The translations under genes were made by a program, and so were the position numbers. Positions 1 to 13,600 of a DNA stretch of 64,000 nucleotides are shown one piece after another. Numbering within the stretch: position 1 is the stretch's first letter; the number at the start of each line of letters is the position of its first letter. This stretch comes from Gyrodactylus bullatarudis (lineage: Eukaryota; Platyhelminthes; Monogenea; Gyrodactylidea; Gyrodactylidae), in assembly GCA_012064415.1 (NCBI GenBank), contig SSNU01000063.1:531977-595976 (forward strand), given 5' to 3'. The notes under the pieces are model-generated. The model made no database searches. It saw nothing but the letters and a program-made list of their open reading frames with translations, and was not told where the DNA came from.

Positions 1-57
1 ACGAATTCTAAAATGAAAATTGAATAGAGATTTATAACCTTATATAATTTTATCTAA

Positions 58-3000
58 TTACCTGACTGAAGGTGTTAGGGAACCATCCTTTTTCGATAAC
101 GAAGGGGAAAAGTTGTTGTTACTCGAGTTTACTAGAGAATTGGATAGATTGCCATGATTAAGCGTTGAAATTGAGCCAAGGAAGGGAGAGTTTGGACTCA
201 GGGTTGATTGATGGGGGTAGCTTGACTTGCGCAAGAATATATGGCCACCAACGCTGAGTTGAGACCAATTGAGACCGGTTGTCTGATGGGACTTGGAAAA
301 GTTTTGATGTGTCTTGTTTTGTTGCAGCGGTTGCATTGAGAATTTAGGCGACGACTGACTACTCGGCGACGATATCGTCAACTGGTTAAAAGCGAAAAGT
401 TAAAACAGCAGAGTGAAAATAACTTGGTTTATTTCTTACCGATTTTTTAGCATGATCTATCACAGATGATTGATAGCTGTTAAGTGTTAGATCAACATTG
501 TTATCAAACTGCTGTACAGATAGACGACGTTTTGATGGAAATTGTTGTTCCATTTTCTTTCGTACAGAGCTAAGGAGGGAATTTCTCTTGTTAAATTGAG
601 ACTTGCTATCCCCTTGACTTCCGTTCGTGCATGATATCGGCTGATTAAATTTCACAAGAGAGATATTTTCCTGACTTTCGTCTAGATTATAATCGAGATT
701 ATGAAAAACACCGACATCATACATATTGTTATGACATGCATTGCGCCGTGTGAACATGTCTTGATCCTGCAAAGAAAATATGATCACATTCGTTCATTTT
801 TATATAAGACATGTGTAATTGACATTAAAAGTCGATTCGGAGACAAAGTCATTCTTTCGGTTAATTATTAAAGTCACAAAAATCATGTGAATGCTTCCCA
901 GTTTGTCTAAGAGAAGCAGAACACATTTGCTATATATAGAGGGTCACCTTGAAAAAGATTCCGGGGAGAGGGAATTATAAATTAGACAATGGTTTGTTGA
1001 ATTTTTCTTACGAATTGATGAAAAAAGGACTGGAGAAAGTACAAGTGGTATGTAATAATAAGGTGATTTTTATCAAAAATGCATACTTGTTGTCATATTA
1101 TTTTTATGATTAAAGTGTTACTACATAGTCTATATATATAAATACAGTAAGTAAGAGTAATAATAAAAATTAATCAGTAAAATACACAGTTTAAAGTACA
1201 GATTTAAAAACCCTCCCTACTGATAGACAGAGATAATTACGATTAAAATGTTTTAAAGAGTCTTGAATGAATTAATGAACCAAATGGTTAATCTTATCAA
1301 AGGATTAGTACAAAATCTTGAGATTTTCTTGTCTAGAAAGAAAAAAACAATGGTGATAACTCTCATTCATTTGGATCAGTTTTCCATGTCATTTCAAACA
1401 AAAATCAAATGCCTAGAAGAATAATTTTGAGAATTCCTCCTGCTTATCATGATGATAAAAGGGGAGCAGATGTTGAGAAGACATACGCTCACAAATTACT
1501 GTCAATTGCTATGAGAGGATTTATACATAGACTGATGGAGGATAATAAATTCGGATCTTGATCAATTCAATACTGTTGAAGAAGAGGATATGATCACTTC
1601 TAGATAACCATGTCTCAATCATTCGGGGAGAGAATGCAAGTAACCAGATAACGGATAATTACATTTAGTATAGATAGAGAGATCTGATCTGGCAACCATG
1701 TTTGATACAATTTCAGGTCAAGGAATGCCTGAGAATAAAAAAGACTAGACGTAATTACAGGATAACGATCAACACTTTGACTTGTAATCGAGTGCTAATG
1801 TCAATGAGGGAAAAATCCAAAATTTAGACCAAACACATTAGACGGAAATAGTTTTCGTACAAGTTATAGCCTCTTGGAAACTAAATTAGAGGACAGTTGT
1901 CTACATGAACGGAAAGAGAACAATTCAGCTGGACATGTGTCGAGGTAGGATCTATTTTTAAAACATTTCAAAAGATCGAATAAAATGATAAAATTATTCT
2001 ATTTTTTTCAATTCAATGGGGGACTAATTGATTGATGGATTTCATTACACTTGAATCTACCCTGGATCGCCAAATGGTATCTGAATTGTACAATTTTTTA
2101 TTATGTAACTAGTAGCTGAGTTTTCGTCAATCACAAAAGTCTGTTACCGGGCACAAGTAAGGGGGGAAGCTGCGAATGAATCATGAAATTAATGCAGAGA
2201 AAGGAAATGAATTGTTTCTGCATTCCTATACACAGTGAATAGTCAAAAATAAATAATGAAATAAGAAACCAAATATGCATACATGAAAATACAGAAGAAA
2301 AGTATTATCATTCCCCCACTTGAGATATCCAGTTTAGCCTATTGGAAAGGGGTAATAAATCAGAAAAATTTGCACATCTTCACTTTTCGAGATTAGTGTG
2401 GTAAGCTGTGTGTGTTAGCTATAGCAGGGATGATGATGACCTGTATTAGACACCTCTATTATCCCAAAAATAATTTAATCTCCCGCACCCTCCCCCACGC
2501 CTGATGGTAGGCAAGCTAAAGTAATATGTACATTTCACATGTATGAAGTTTTAAATTTATATATCCACAAGAAATATATAAAGAAGCACTCTCCCGGATA
2601 GGAAAAGTGTGTGTGAGTCAGCGAGAAAAGTACTTACTCTTCGTACAGCATTTGGGGTTTTGGTGGGTAGACTCTGAGGAATCTCGACACCATGACTGAG
2701 GTCTACTAAAGACTGCTGGCTCTGGTGTAGTTGGACAGGACATTCATTCGAGACAATATGCGTCACTGAGTTGTGGAGGGATCCGGGTATTGTTGTGAAA
2801 TTGTTGACAAGATCCTTGTCCAGAAATGAGAAGGAATGCGATGGAACATTCCCTGTGCCGTACTGATTAATTTGCTGGAGTGAAAATTTTGATTTTTCAA
2901 ATTCCACCAAAAATATGAAATAATTTAAAACTTAGATGAGTCTTGGAATCTAATAATAATAAGGGAGACCTGATCAATAGGGTTTCGAGAGTTCTCATCC

Positions 3001-6000
3001 TCACGTCAATCATATTTACATACAGAGTGAATTATAAAAATGAAATAAAATTTCGTCTAGACTAAAACCAGACTGTATAGAATGACGAGAGATTATGTGC
3101 TACAATTTAAAAATTGAGAAGAAGAAAAATACATAAATTACACACTGAAATACAAGAGATTTTGTGTGTGCGAAAGAGAATTTAATGATGAAAGAAAATA
3201 TAACAGTAATTTTATTTAATGATGGAATATTTACGACAAGTGTTTACTAGTATTCATTGAATAAATTTGTAAAAATAAATGAATGAATGAATCAGAGTAT
3301 TTTTATTTTACAAAAATACGGAAATGAGGGAATATCTTGTTACATTATATTAATTTCATTTAGTGAAATCTTGTCGTTTGCTTCCAAAACTCAATGCAAG
3401 ACACATTTATTCATATGATGTTGAAGATGATTTAGATTGGATCACAAGAAGATCAGTATAATCCAAGTATATATATTATAAGGATGATAAATTTGAAAAG
3501 TAATATGAACGAATATGAATTATGATTTAAGAACACATGAAAAAATATTATTAATTAAGGCACACCAAATTATAAATACACTCTTTCTTTTTATTTCAAA
3601 TGCCTCTGCAAATATTTAGACATTTATGCATGAAAATGGAGAGAAAGTCATTTGATTTCTCTTTTCATCCATTTTATTCATGTTTCTAGTTACGACCAGA
3701 AGACAAGAGAGAATGTAGAAAGACACACAGAAATTGGTGACGATGAAGAGAGACAGATGGAAAATCAATAAACACTACCAAAAGGTTGGACATGATTGTG
3801 AAGAATACACTTGACACTATTGCTGTTATTATTACAAAAGAGTAACACATGACACAATAGACCCAGATATGAGAGGAAATGATTCATTGTGACTGACTGA
3901 TAAGTGGATGATGTCAAACGAGATTGAAAAAGCTTGATCAAATCTTGGTTACACACATTGTAAAGTATGGTTATTTACATTTTTCTAGATGAGAGACAAG
4001 TAATCAAGTTTAGTGTAAATTTTGCAAACGAACAAGATTTCTTCGTTAGTATCTCAAGCGCGCGCATTGCTTAAATGAGCAATTTATTTTTTCTTGCATG
4101 AAAAAAACATTTTCACTCCATTTCAACAAAATGAGTAAATACGTGAGGTGAATTAAATTGTTTTTTTTTGAAAAAAAGAAACAGAATGTTCAGGTCATTA
4201 CTTGTACTTGTTGTTGGTTGATTAATTGAAATTGCATTTTTATTATATTAGAGGATGTGAAAAAGACTCACGTCTGTCCAAATGAGAGCTTGTTGTTCGT
4301 TCTCTGTAGCAAAGACGTGCGTTTCATAGTTGGTACCGGGTGCGCTAATTTTGATGACGTGATTCATACCAGAATCCCGAGCAGCATACAGACCATGGGC
4401 ACCACAGAGATAAATGCACAAACTGGCCGAACTAGTCCAGTTGGCATTGGATATGAAAATTGTAGATTTAACCGGATACGTTTTAAAGGCTACCAGCCGA
4501 GCATTGCCAAGGAGTAGACAAGTGTTCATTTTAATCCATTTATTGTGTTTAGCTCGATGCATCAACGGGCCCAACAATGTCCATCCACTGTCGTTGGGAT
4601 TGTTATTGAAACTGAGACGTCGGGTTTGTAGAAATGATTTCCTGGGAAGCCTAAACATTTTTAAGTAAACATGAATAAAGAACCTTGCTGGGAAAGGATA
4701 AAAAATTAGTTTTTTTTATCTAGATCGGAAAAGAGGAAGGAGTTTAACCTTGTATTCATCAGTTGTCTAAGCATAATGCAAGTGTATTAACGCGAACTAC
4801 ACAGTGTGTACAATGTTAGAAACATTATAGAGAATTATAGAGAGATAACATCACATTCCAGAATATTCCTGTATTTTTATTATTATTTTTAGTAATTCAA
4901 TCATGAATAAAACTGGTCCTTCTGTATCACTTCCTGTATTTTTTCTGCAAGCTTAAAGAAAAGAAAAGAGAAAATGTCTCATACAAAGCAATACATATAG
5001 CATACATAAATACAAATGTGGAATGCATCAGTGATTCTCAGACGGATAGAGAAAGCTGACTCAAATGAAACTTTTCTCTCTATTTATCTCAGAGAGAAGT
5101 AATCGACCAAAGGTTATTTATTTATTCACTCATTGTGTATATAAATGGCGATGCAAAACAGGCATGACTCATTAAAAAAGAAGAAGAGAGTTATTGCATT
5201 GACATGTTTTACTCTCTCTCTTTAAAATGAGAATTAATTTGACTAGTTTATCTTATTTCCAGTATTTTTATGATTTATGTTTTCTACCAAAATTCAGGGC
5301 AAATTTTAATTTGAGCAAACGAAATCAACGAATTCATGTTCATTAAAAATCAGAGGGTTGCAAATAAAGCCATTTCGCAAAGGAGAAGGTTTTGTAAAAT
5401 AAAATTCAAGTGCTAAGAGATCTCGAAAGAGAAAAAAAATCACCCACATTCAGAGTAATTTTCAAGAGTACAATTTTAGTGCAAAGCTAATCAACGCCCT
5501 ACTGGAGAAATAGAAACACGTAGAAATTAAGATAGGCTAATTGTAAGAAAAAATAATATAAATGCTTGCAAAATTTGATAGATAGATAGTAATTACTGGG
5601 ATATTTTATACTTGAGGAATTTTAATACATAAATAATAAAAGAAATACTAATAAAAAACTCACAGCAAAGCACTATTTCTGGAAATTGTCGTCTGATCAT
5701 CGGAATAATTTATATTACTCTCGTCATTGTTTTGATTATCATCTAAATTTAGAGAGATTATAAAAACTTTGATCAATCGAATAAATGCATAACAAGAAAG
5801 TGTTATGCTCACAACTTAAAGATTGTCTCTGATGCTCATGAACTGATGGAATTGGCGTCTCGTAAATATTTTCCTCGTGAATGTTTTCCCTCGAATGATA
5901 TTTAGAGTCCATCTTAAGAGTTTCTTGATTGTAGTTTTCATTTATAGAAAGGTTATATGTATTTTCCCCGGAGTATTGAACAATATTGTTATTTATTATA

Positions 6001-6273
6001 TTAGTGTTATTAATAACAGGCAATGAGTGCCTTTTGTGGAAATTAATATTATCGACACTGTCATTGGGCGTCAGGTTTTGCTTAGAAGATATTCCGAGGG
6101 ATGAGAGTTGCTGAATGAAGAATAGTCTTTTTGTCTCAATACTTTTTGACAGAGACTCATTGGACAAGTCATACAAAAGGAAATTATATAATCCAGATAG
6201 TATATCTATAAAATATAATTAAATATACAAATTTTAGAAGCAAGTTTAAGAGCTTACCTTTATACTGGCTCAT
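58..6273 (-). CDS. PH-domain protein, AFAP1/SKAP-like, 7 exons, 584 aa
   Basis: Model: complement(58..381, 440..766, 2638..2874, 4272..4650, 5664..5742, 5813..6205, 6258..6273). All junctions are GT-AG and the frame stays open from an ATG at 6273 to a TAA at 58. Residues about 1-45 are a leucine-rich helical segment (NFLLYDLSNESLS, then KRLFFIQQL) that resembles the N-termini of AFAP1 and SKAP adaptors. Residues about 175-292 look like a PH domain: a KWIKMNTCLLLGNARLVAFK strand pair, a middle strand HVIKISAPGTNYETHVFAT and a terminal helix EQQALIWTDQI with the conserved Trp. The rest is Ser/Asn/Gln-rich and looks disordered; no SH3 and no second PH is visible, unlike SKAP and AFAP1. By family analogy it would be an adaptor linking membrane or kinase signals to actin. 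The exon structure is firm; the family assignment is moderate. An upstream 5' exon is possible because coding exon 1 is only 16 nt. Confidence 0.7.
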
Positions 6274-7663
6274 CTCATAATCTTTAGCATATGTTTATCA
6301 TTCAGACTTGTGCGATTTCTTCAGTTTATTCTTTATTTGAGCATTTAAACAAATTTACTATGCATAAAGTTTAGATTATGATATTTTCATATCTTGTATT
6401 TATTCAACAATTAAATTTACCTTAAAAGTTTTAATGATCAATACATAATATATAAACTTAATAAAGTACGTTCATAAACATTATAGCGATTTGAGTTTCA
6501 TCATAAAACTTTTATGAGATTAATAATCACTGATTATTATTCAATTTATTTTTGTAATCAGCCTAAAAATATATATAAATATTTAAACTATACCAAATTG
6601 TACATTTATTTTTCATAGTAGAAATCTAAACTCAGTTGAGACTCTCAATGTTCTAACCAGAAAAGTCTGAGAAAACTCTACTGGAAAATAAGCTGACGTG
6701 ACGTCAGCGTCAGTACATAAATTGATATCAGCTTCAACTTTTTTCAACATAAGTTGACCTTAGCTATTTTCAGCTTAGAGGATATTTGCCTAATTATCCC
6801 ATCCTCCTAGATCTCAAATTTTCTATTCCAAAAGAATTCTAGTGATTCACTTAGAAGTAAGACTAAATTCTTAATATAGCTGTTGAATTTTACTATGTAC
6901 TTCTAAGTAGACATATTGATATAAAATATATAAATTTTTTAAAAACATAATGGTATTGTATTTGGTCAAACCAAATTAGGCTTTATTAATTCCATTTTTA
7001 TGAACATCAAGTACATTTGGATATAATAATTATCATCTTCGAAAGATTTTCACTAGACATTTCAAGATTTGAAAAGATGATTTCTAATACATATACAAGT
7101 TTGACTTGTTGTTTTCAACTTGGAATAAATCATGTATATTCTTAATTAATTGATAATGTCACTTTTGAGTTGAATGCATTTATTTCCCCCATTCCAAATG
7201 TCCATTCATTGAATTCATTGAATGAAAAAGACTGATAAATAACTAAGAGGGAGAGTTGAAAAACTAAAATTTCTAATAGAGAAAAGAAGAGTTACATTGA
7301 TTTTTTTGGTTTTTATTTTGAATAAAAAATGATGAGTATAGCCTCCAAAAGGGGACCCAAGATTCTTGGGCCAAGAATCGGATGTGGGGGATGGGCGAGT
7401 ATGAAAAAAACTGAAAAGTAAACATCCTCTTATCTAGGTAAAAAAAGGTGGAAAAAAGGCTACGAGGTGTGTGTGTGTGTACGATGAGGAGTGTGAAAGA
7501 GGATGATGATGATGATTTATAGTAGTTTAGGAAATTCAGACATCCTCAAAATTCTTCTGGGTGTTTGAAAGTATTTTTTTGTTCTTTGTTGAGAAATAAA
7601 AAAAACATGCAACATTAATAGGATTGTGAAAATGCACAAGAATCTTGTCATCGAAATGTGTGG
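6274..7663. other. Intergenic: upstream of the PH-domain gene and downstream of MAP1
   Basis: No coding signal was seen in 1.39 kb. It is AT-rich, with a (GT)n run at about 7467-7480 and a short GAT repeat at about 7502-7516. It should hold the promoter of the PH-domain gene and the 3' UTR of MAP1, since both lie on the - strand. Confidence 0.6.
6699..6706. promoter_or_regulatory. CRE-like palindrome TGACGTCA
   Basis: A perfect TGACGTCA octamer (the CREB/ATF consensus) sits in a nearly symmetrical context, GCTGACGTGACGTCAGC, about 430 bp upstream of the PH-domain gene's start codon. The motif is seen directly; its function is inferred from position only. An octamer occurs by chance about once per 65 kb at even composition, and less often in AT-rich DNA. 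Confidence 0.35.
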
Positions 7664-10600
7664 TTACAACTCGAATCGACAGCCAGGTGTGACAATCTTC
7701 TCCTCTCCCGAAGACAATTGAATATCACAGAGGTTGGCAGCAGGCGGGACTTCGAAACCGGCTTCAATCAGCCTTTGTTCACCTGTTATCATGTCTTCAG
7801 ATGAATTTTCTTCTTTGCCTGAAAGCTTCGATGGCGTACGCAGCCAACGAATCCAGTTTGGAGGTTCATCAGTGGCGAGAATCTTGATCTTCTGATCATC
7901 AAGCCATTTTTCTGTCATTTTTTCATCCCATGCTGGTTTTGCTTTCAAGAGAGCTTCCCCGATATTTGGATGAAGGGCCTCTCCAGAGAGAATGTAAATT
8001 TTGGCACGAACTACCTTGAAATAGTCAGTTATCAGAGTGAGAGGACATTCTGCTGCATAGCCAGGGACCCAGGCGACCTCGAGGAATATTATGGCTGGTA
8101 ATGGTGTCGGAAGTTGAGCAGGAGCAGCGCCTATCAATGAGGTATTCGAGGGTCCTTTACCTGTGGACGTGTCTAAAAAAAGAGGTATAAAAAGGATGAA
8201 AAAACTAATTCAAGTAGAACATTCAAAATTTGCAGGTGAGATTGATTTTCTGAAAACTGCTTAAAAAAATCAATAAGGAATTGAAAAATCAATGAAACCT
8301 TGTTGGAAATTCTGTACTCACTCGAGGTTTTAGATCCTGTATCAGATGCCTTTCTCAGACCGGTGGATGGTACCGACACTGTAGAGCATGGGAGAAATAA
8401 ATATCACATGATTAATTAATCAGAGTAATTAGTTAATTTAAGAGAGAAATAATCACATGCTTTCTAAATTTCTTTTAGCGTACGTAGTAAGAGCTAATCT
8501 CAACAGAATCATGTGTAGAACTAATGAAGAAAATTAGCTAAAGTTGCAGTAAAAAATTCACATAACCAATCTCTCAAGTTGAGCACAAGTTAAACTATCT
8601 CTATCAGTAACAGTGATAATATTCAAAGAGAACTCAATCTTGTTGCTTTTATAACAAGCCTCAAAATGTCTGTAGAAAAGGGGATGATTTTTCTTTGGGT
8701 ATAATTAAAGTTTCTTTTCTGTTTTATTACATGTTTGTTTCCCCTTATTTGTGGGGGGAGGTAAATTCTTTGGTTCTGCGCCCTCATCAAAGGCCTCGAA
8801 GCCGAGACTTTGTTGGTGGTCGAGTTTGGTGCTATTCTGTACTGATGGTGCCTTGTCATCGTTACTTTTAGTGAAAAAGTCAACTTTTTCCGGATACGGA
8901 ACAGCTTCTCCGTTGATGCCTTTAGAAGGAGAAGCAACTTCCTCAGCAGATTTTTCTGAATGGTAAATAAATCATTCTATAAGTACACTATATAAGACAA
9001 TGAATATTTGAATTCCAATAGCCTTACCTCTCATGAGATTATTGAAGGCAGTTGCATCAGTGGGCATTTGAGTGGAGTCGTTACTACTAGGAGCAGGCTG
9101 TTTATTTTCACCCGAGTTGAGATTCTCAAACCCAATGTTTATTTTTCCTTTTGGTTGCATGACAACACTGTTGACACTTGCCTCACTATTCGGACTGTCG
9201 AGGCTGAATGAATAATCAATAAAATAAGTTTTAGTGAAAAACTCTGGTAGTGAATAAGAGAGAAATAGATTGTAGAGATAGAGAACAAGTTGGTCAAATG
9301 ATATTCTCATACCATGACACATGCACATAATCAACTTGATCTCTCATTGGTCAAAAGAAAATTGTCCAATCACCATTAATTGATAATATTTGATTGCATT
9401 TAGAATATTTCTAATACAGATATTAATGAATGAATGTATTCTATATGGTGTAGAAATATACAAAAAGTATTCTTTTTTTCTATTCTTGATCAGAAAATTT
9501 GTTTTTGTCATTTTTTTGTCGACGAAAAATCAATTTAACATGGGTTGAATAGGCCATGATTAAGATATAATTCATAATTAAATAATAAAGTAATATCAAA
9601 ATTTTATACCATCCAAGAGTAGTATAAATATTGTAATTAATGCCAAGAATGTTTTAATTAATTAATTTTTACAAGACTTGGAATAAAATCGAAATCTAAT
9701 TAAAAATTTATTTTAATCTATAGATTAAATGATAGAATGTTTTAACGAGTATCGAGTATCTTGATTGAATTAGTTAATTCAATGAATTTTTCAAAAATAA
9801 GACTACTACTACTATTACAGTTGAGGGTCATAAATACTAGATTCATTGAATGTACCAACAAGGAAAGAGATTTTTGTAAATTTTATATACTTGTTATTAT
9901 AAATAGACACAACTCGAAAAATAAGAACATTACGTACTTTATCCTACTTTTAGATGGTATAACATTTATTAGTCAAGTATTGGGTATTTATTTAGGCATA
10001 AGAAATCTGATTTTTAGTTTTTATTAAAGATTTATCATGAATTTTTTATTGAAATAGCTTACGAAATAAATGAAAACTCACGTATTTCCGTTGGTATTTG
10101 GATTATTCAAGCTTGGAGAAGGCTCATCGCCGATGAAATTTTCTGCTTCTACATGAATGGGTCCGAGTAAAGTTTTTCCAATTCCATTCAAGTGCTCTGA
10201 ATCACCGTTCTGGGTGCTAAATTTATCCTCAAATATTCCCAGCTCTTGAAGATCGTCGTTGGGAGCAGAAGATAGCTCATGATTATCCATAAAAGGATTT
10301 TTGGATTGATTTTCAAACACAGTGTGACCCAAACTAAATAAATAAGATGATATTTGTAAAACTACTTTAAAGTAAACAGTATATAATATTAATAATAAAT
10401 AAGTAAAACAGTAAATTAAATTTACTAAATTTAACTAATGTTTTTGCCAAATTCTTCACTTATATTTCTTTTGCTACAAGTGAACCATGAGATTTATAGT
10501 CCTGTTAGTAACTTACTCAGACTGCGTTGGTGGTTGGTTTACTTCAGACACATTTGTTGTACTGGTGATAGCCTGAATTTGATCACTCTCGTCATCAATT

Positions 10601-13600
10601 CCATCAAGGGAATCATTCAATTGACTGTCTGTGATTTTTGATCCATTCTCTCCAATGGCATCATCGTTTTCCTCGATAGAGTCCTCTGATTAGAGAAGAA
10701 AATTAAATATTAGTTGATATTTTTGTGCTAGGCAAAAGAATGAGCCTTGTACAAAAAGGAACCCACCCAGATCATCCAACTTTTTATCGTCTTGAGCTAG
10801 TTTGATTTCAATCATTTCGCCAACACTGGGAATATCCAAAATTTTATCTTCACTTTGTTTAAGATTAGAAGTGCTAATGTCCTCTTTCAACATTGGCGAT
10901 GGCTCATCCATGGGAAGAGAATGCAGATCTGAGCTGTTCATTTTTTCCACAACCAAATCATCAACAGGCTTCAGACTGTCACTGGTAGTGTCAAATTCGT
11001 TCCCGTTGATTACCTTGGAAGGCTCTTTTATCTCAGAGACATGATGGAAACCATTGGTCATGGTTGGTGGTAAAATATCCAGTTTATGATCATTGTGTTT
11101 ATCGAAACCGTTCAAGATTTCTGGTTTGTTTTCTAGTTTTGGCGTGTTTTCTTGCTTTATTACTTGGTTCCCAACATTCAGATCATCAACTGTTCCTTCT
11201 TTGTGCTTGTTATCAAGAGGTATTTCAGGTTTCTCTGCTTCCAGTTTAACAGCACTACTCTTTGATTTCTCTTCCTTTTCAGACAACTTTCCCTCCTTGA
11301 CATGTTCTTGGTTCAAATTTTTCACTTCATCTTTATGTTTACTTGACTCTTCTTTTTTGATAACAACCTGATCGTGTTTAACCTCGTCACCTTTCTTGTC
11401 TGGCAAGACTTTATCCTTTTCTGTAAGAATTTCAGGCTTTTTTGGTTCGCAGTCAACTGGTGACACTAATTCTTGACCTGGTATGAACGGCTTGACGTCA
11501 GAACCAACCGCAACTAATTCCTCCAGTATGCTGTTGGAAACTTCGTCCTTCTTTCTGGATGGTGGAATGTTGGTGGGAATGCCAGCTGGAAGTGTAGAGT
11601 TTATTGTTTTTTTACTGGCCTCCGTTGGCTTGGGAGCACTCAATGTCTGTATGGAGATTAATGAAAGTAATTAACAGTAATTTTTTGGGGGAAAACTAAC
11701 CTTTTGCTGATCCACAGGAGCTTTTGGTGGTGGATTAACAGGAGATTTCTTTGTTGCAGTAACAGATGTTGGTTTAGCCTCAGTATTTTGTTTCTGTTTA
11801 GTTAGCTCAGTAGCCTTTTTACCGTTTTCTTGGCCTGCCTTAACAGAGGTAGCTGGTTTTGGTGGGGTGACTGGTTTTGTTGCTGGTGCTTTGGTTGGTG
11901 CTTTCATTGGAGCATTTGATGTCTTAGTAGCAGCAGTAGCAGCAGTATTTGCGGATGGTCTAGGAGCAGGTGGACTCGGCTTCTTAGTTGCAACTGAAGA
12001 GGTTGTTTGCTTAGTCACCAAAGTTTTGGCTGCACCATTACTACTTGGTTTAGTTGTGGTGACAGGTTTTGTCCCTGCTGTCGTTCTAGTTGCTGCTGCT
12101 GTTATTGGACGTGGAGCAGCACTTGGTGCTGGACGACTTGCACTTGTGGTAGATCTTGGGGCAGTCCTAAACAATGTACATTTCATAGGATTTCAAAATT
12201 AATTTATTAAACCAGTTAATAAGAAACACATTAGACGAGGTAAACATAACTGATTGTAAAGAGTTTAGGAAACAGTTTAATATGGTACAGCAATTTACCG
12301 AAGCCTAGTTTAGATTGACAATTCATTCGGAAATTGAATAGTGGTTTCTTTGTCTATTTGCTCTCACTTAAATCTTGAGATCAACAAAAAATTTCAACTC
12401 AAAGTTTGAAAAAATGTTTCTTTCGAAGCGGTTTCCAAAAAATCTTCAGAGAATAGCTATAATACTCAAAGTGCATTGAAAACAATATTCACTAGCTAGA
12501 TGAACATGGCAGCATAATAAACGTTTAAAAAATTAATTACTCTGGTCTCTTTGTAGTTGAAGCTGCTGGTTTTGTTTTATTCGGCTGGATTATCGTCTCA
12601 CCATCGAGGGAATTCAAAAGTTTTGTATTCATCGATAGAGATTTGACTAGTCTGGTCAGACAGCTTGAAGGACTTGTACCAGCTGGTATCAACTGATTAT
12701 TTGGATAGAGGATGCGAACAACTTTCTATTCAGTAAAAAAAGAGTGATGATGATGATAACTGACACTGTGCAATGCAATGCAATGAGAGAATTGCAAATC
12801 AAAATACTCTTTGCCAATAACCAAGACATTCTTGCCTTGAACAAGAAAAGCTGCATTTTATAAATTGTATTACATAATTTTTCAAATAAATTTTATCATT
12901 TTCATCTCTATGAAAAAAGGGGAAGAAGTGAAAACCCTAAAGAGTAATAACTACTTTCTATGCGTAACAATTTTTCAATTTCTTAAGCAAAGGTATGTTG
13001 AAGGATAGAGCATAAATGGGAGTGTGTCTCAGTGTATGTAGACAATTCCCATTAGTCCATAAGAAAAATGTCGAATTATCCTATGGACAACGCCCAAGTA
13101 TATAATATGTGTATATTTACACCTCTTAGTGCTAGTGAGCACACAAGAACTCACTTGTATTAAGATGTATAGAGAGAAATCTATTTACACAAAATATTAG
13201 AGGGGTATCCACAGAGGAATTTATAGATCTTTTATCGTATTTGTATTTTGGTAGATGACCTGAGAGAAAGTATTCTTTTGGTATTTTAATCCCTCTAAAC
13301 GACTACCTACTACTACACTTGGTGCCTAAGCAATTAGAGAGAAAGAATAACAAAGCACCTGTAAAAGATCAATAAGTTATGATGCAACTACTACTTACAT
13401 TGCAAATGAAACAGGAACCAAGTAAAATTATGGTAGCAAATAAGCAAAGTAAAAAGTGGTGATTCATAGCTAGTTTGAAGAGAGATTCTTCCATTGGAGA
13501 AAGTCAAGAGAGGCAAAGATACTTGTGATGAACGTAGTGTTTGCCGATCTAAGAAGGTTTCAGAATGGACTACAGTTTTTCTTCTTGAGGATTTTTTAAC

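Noticed and set aside
4257..4668. + strand ORFs opposite the PH domain
   Set aside because: The - strand frame encodes a recognisable PH domain that splices in frame with its neighbours; the + strand frames show no motif.
11867..12202. + strand hydrophobic ORF (Ala/Val/Gly-rich, membrane-like)
   Set aside because: It is the exact antisense of the MAP1 basic Ala/Thr/Pro/Lys-rich exon; the composition is a mirror artefact.
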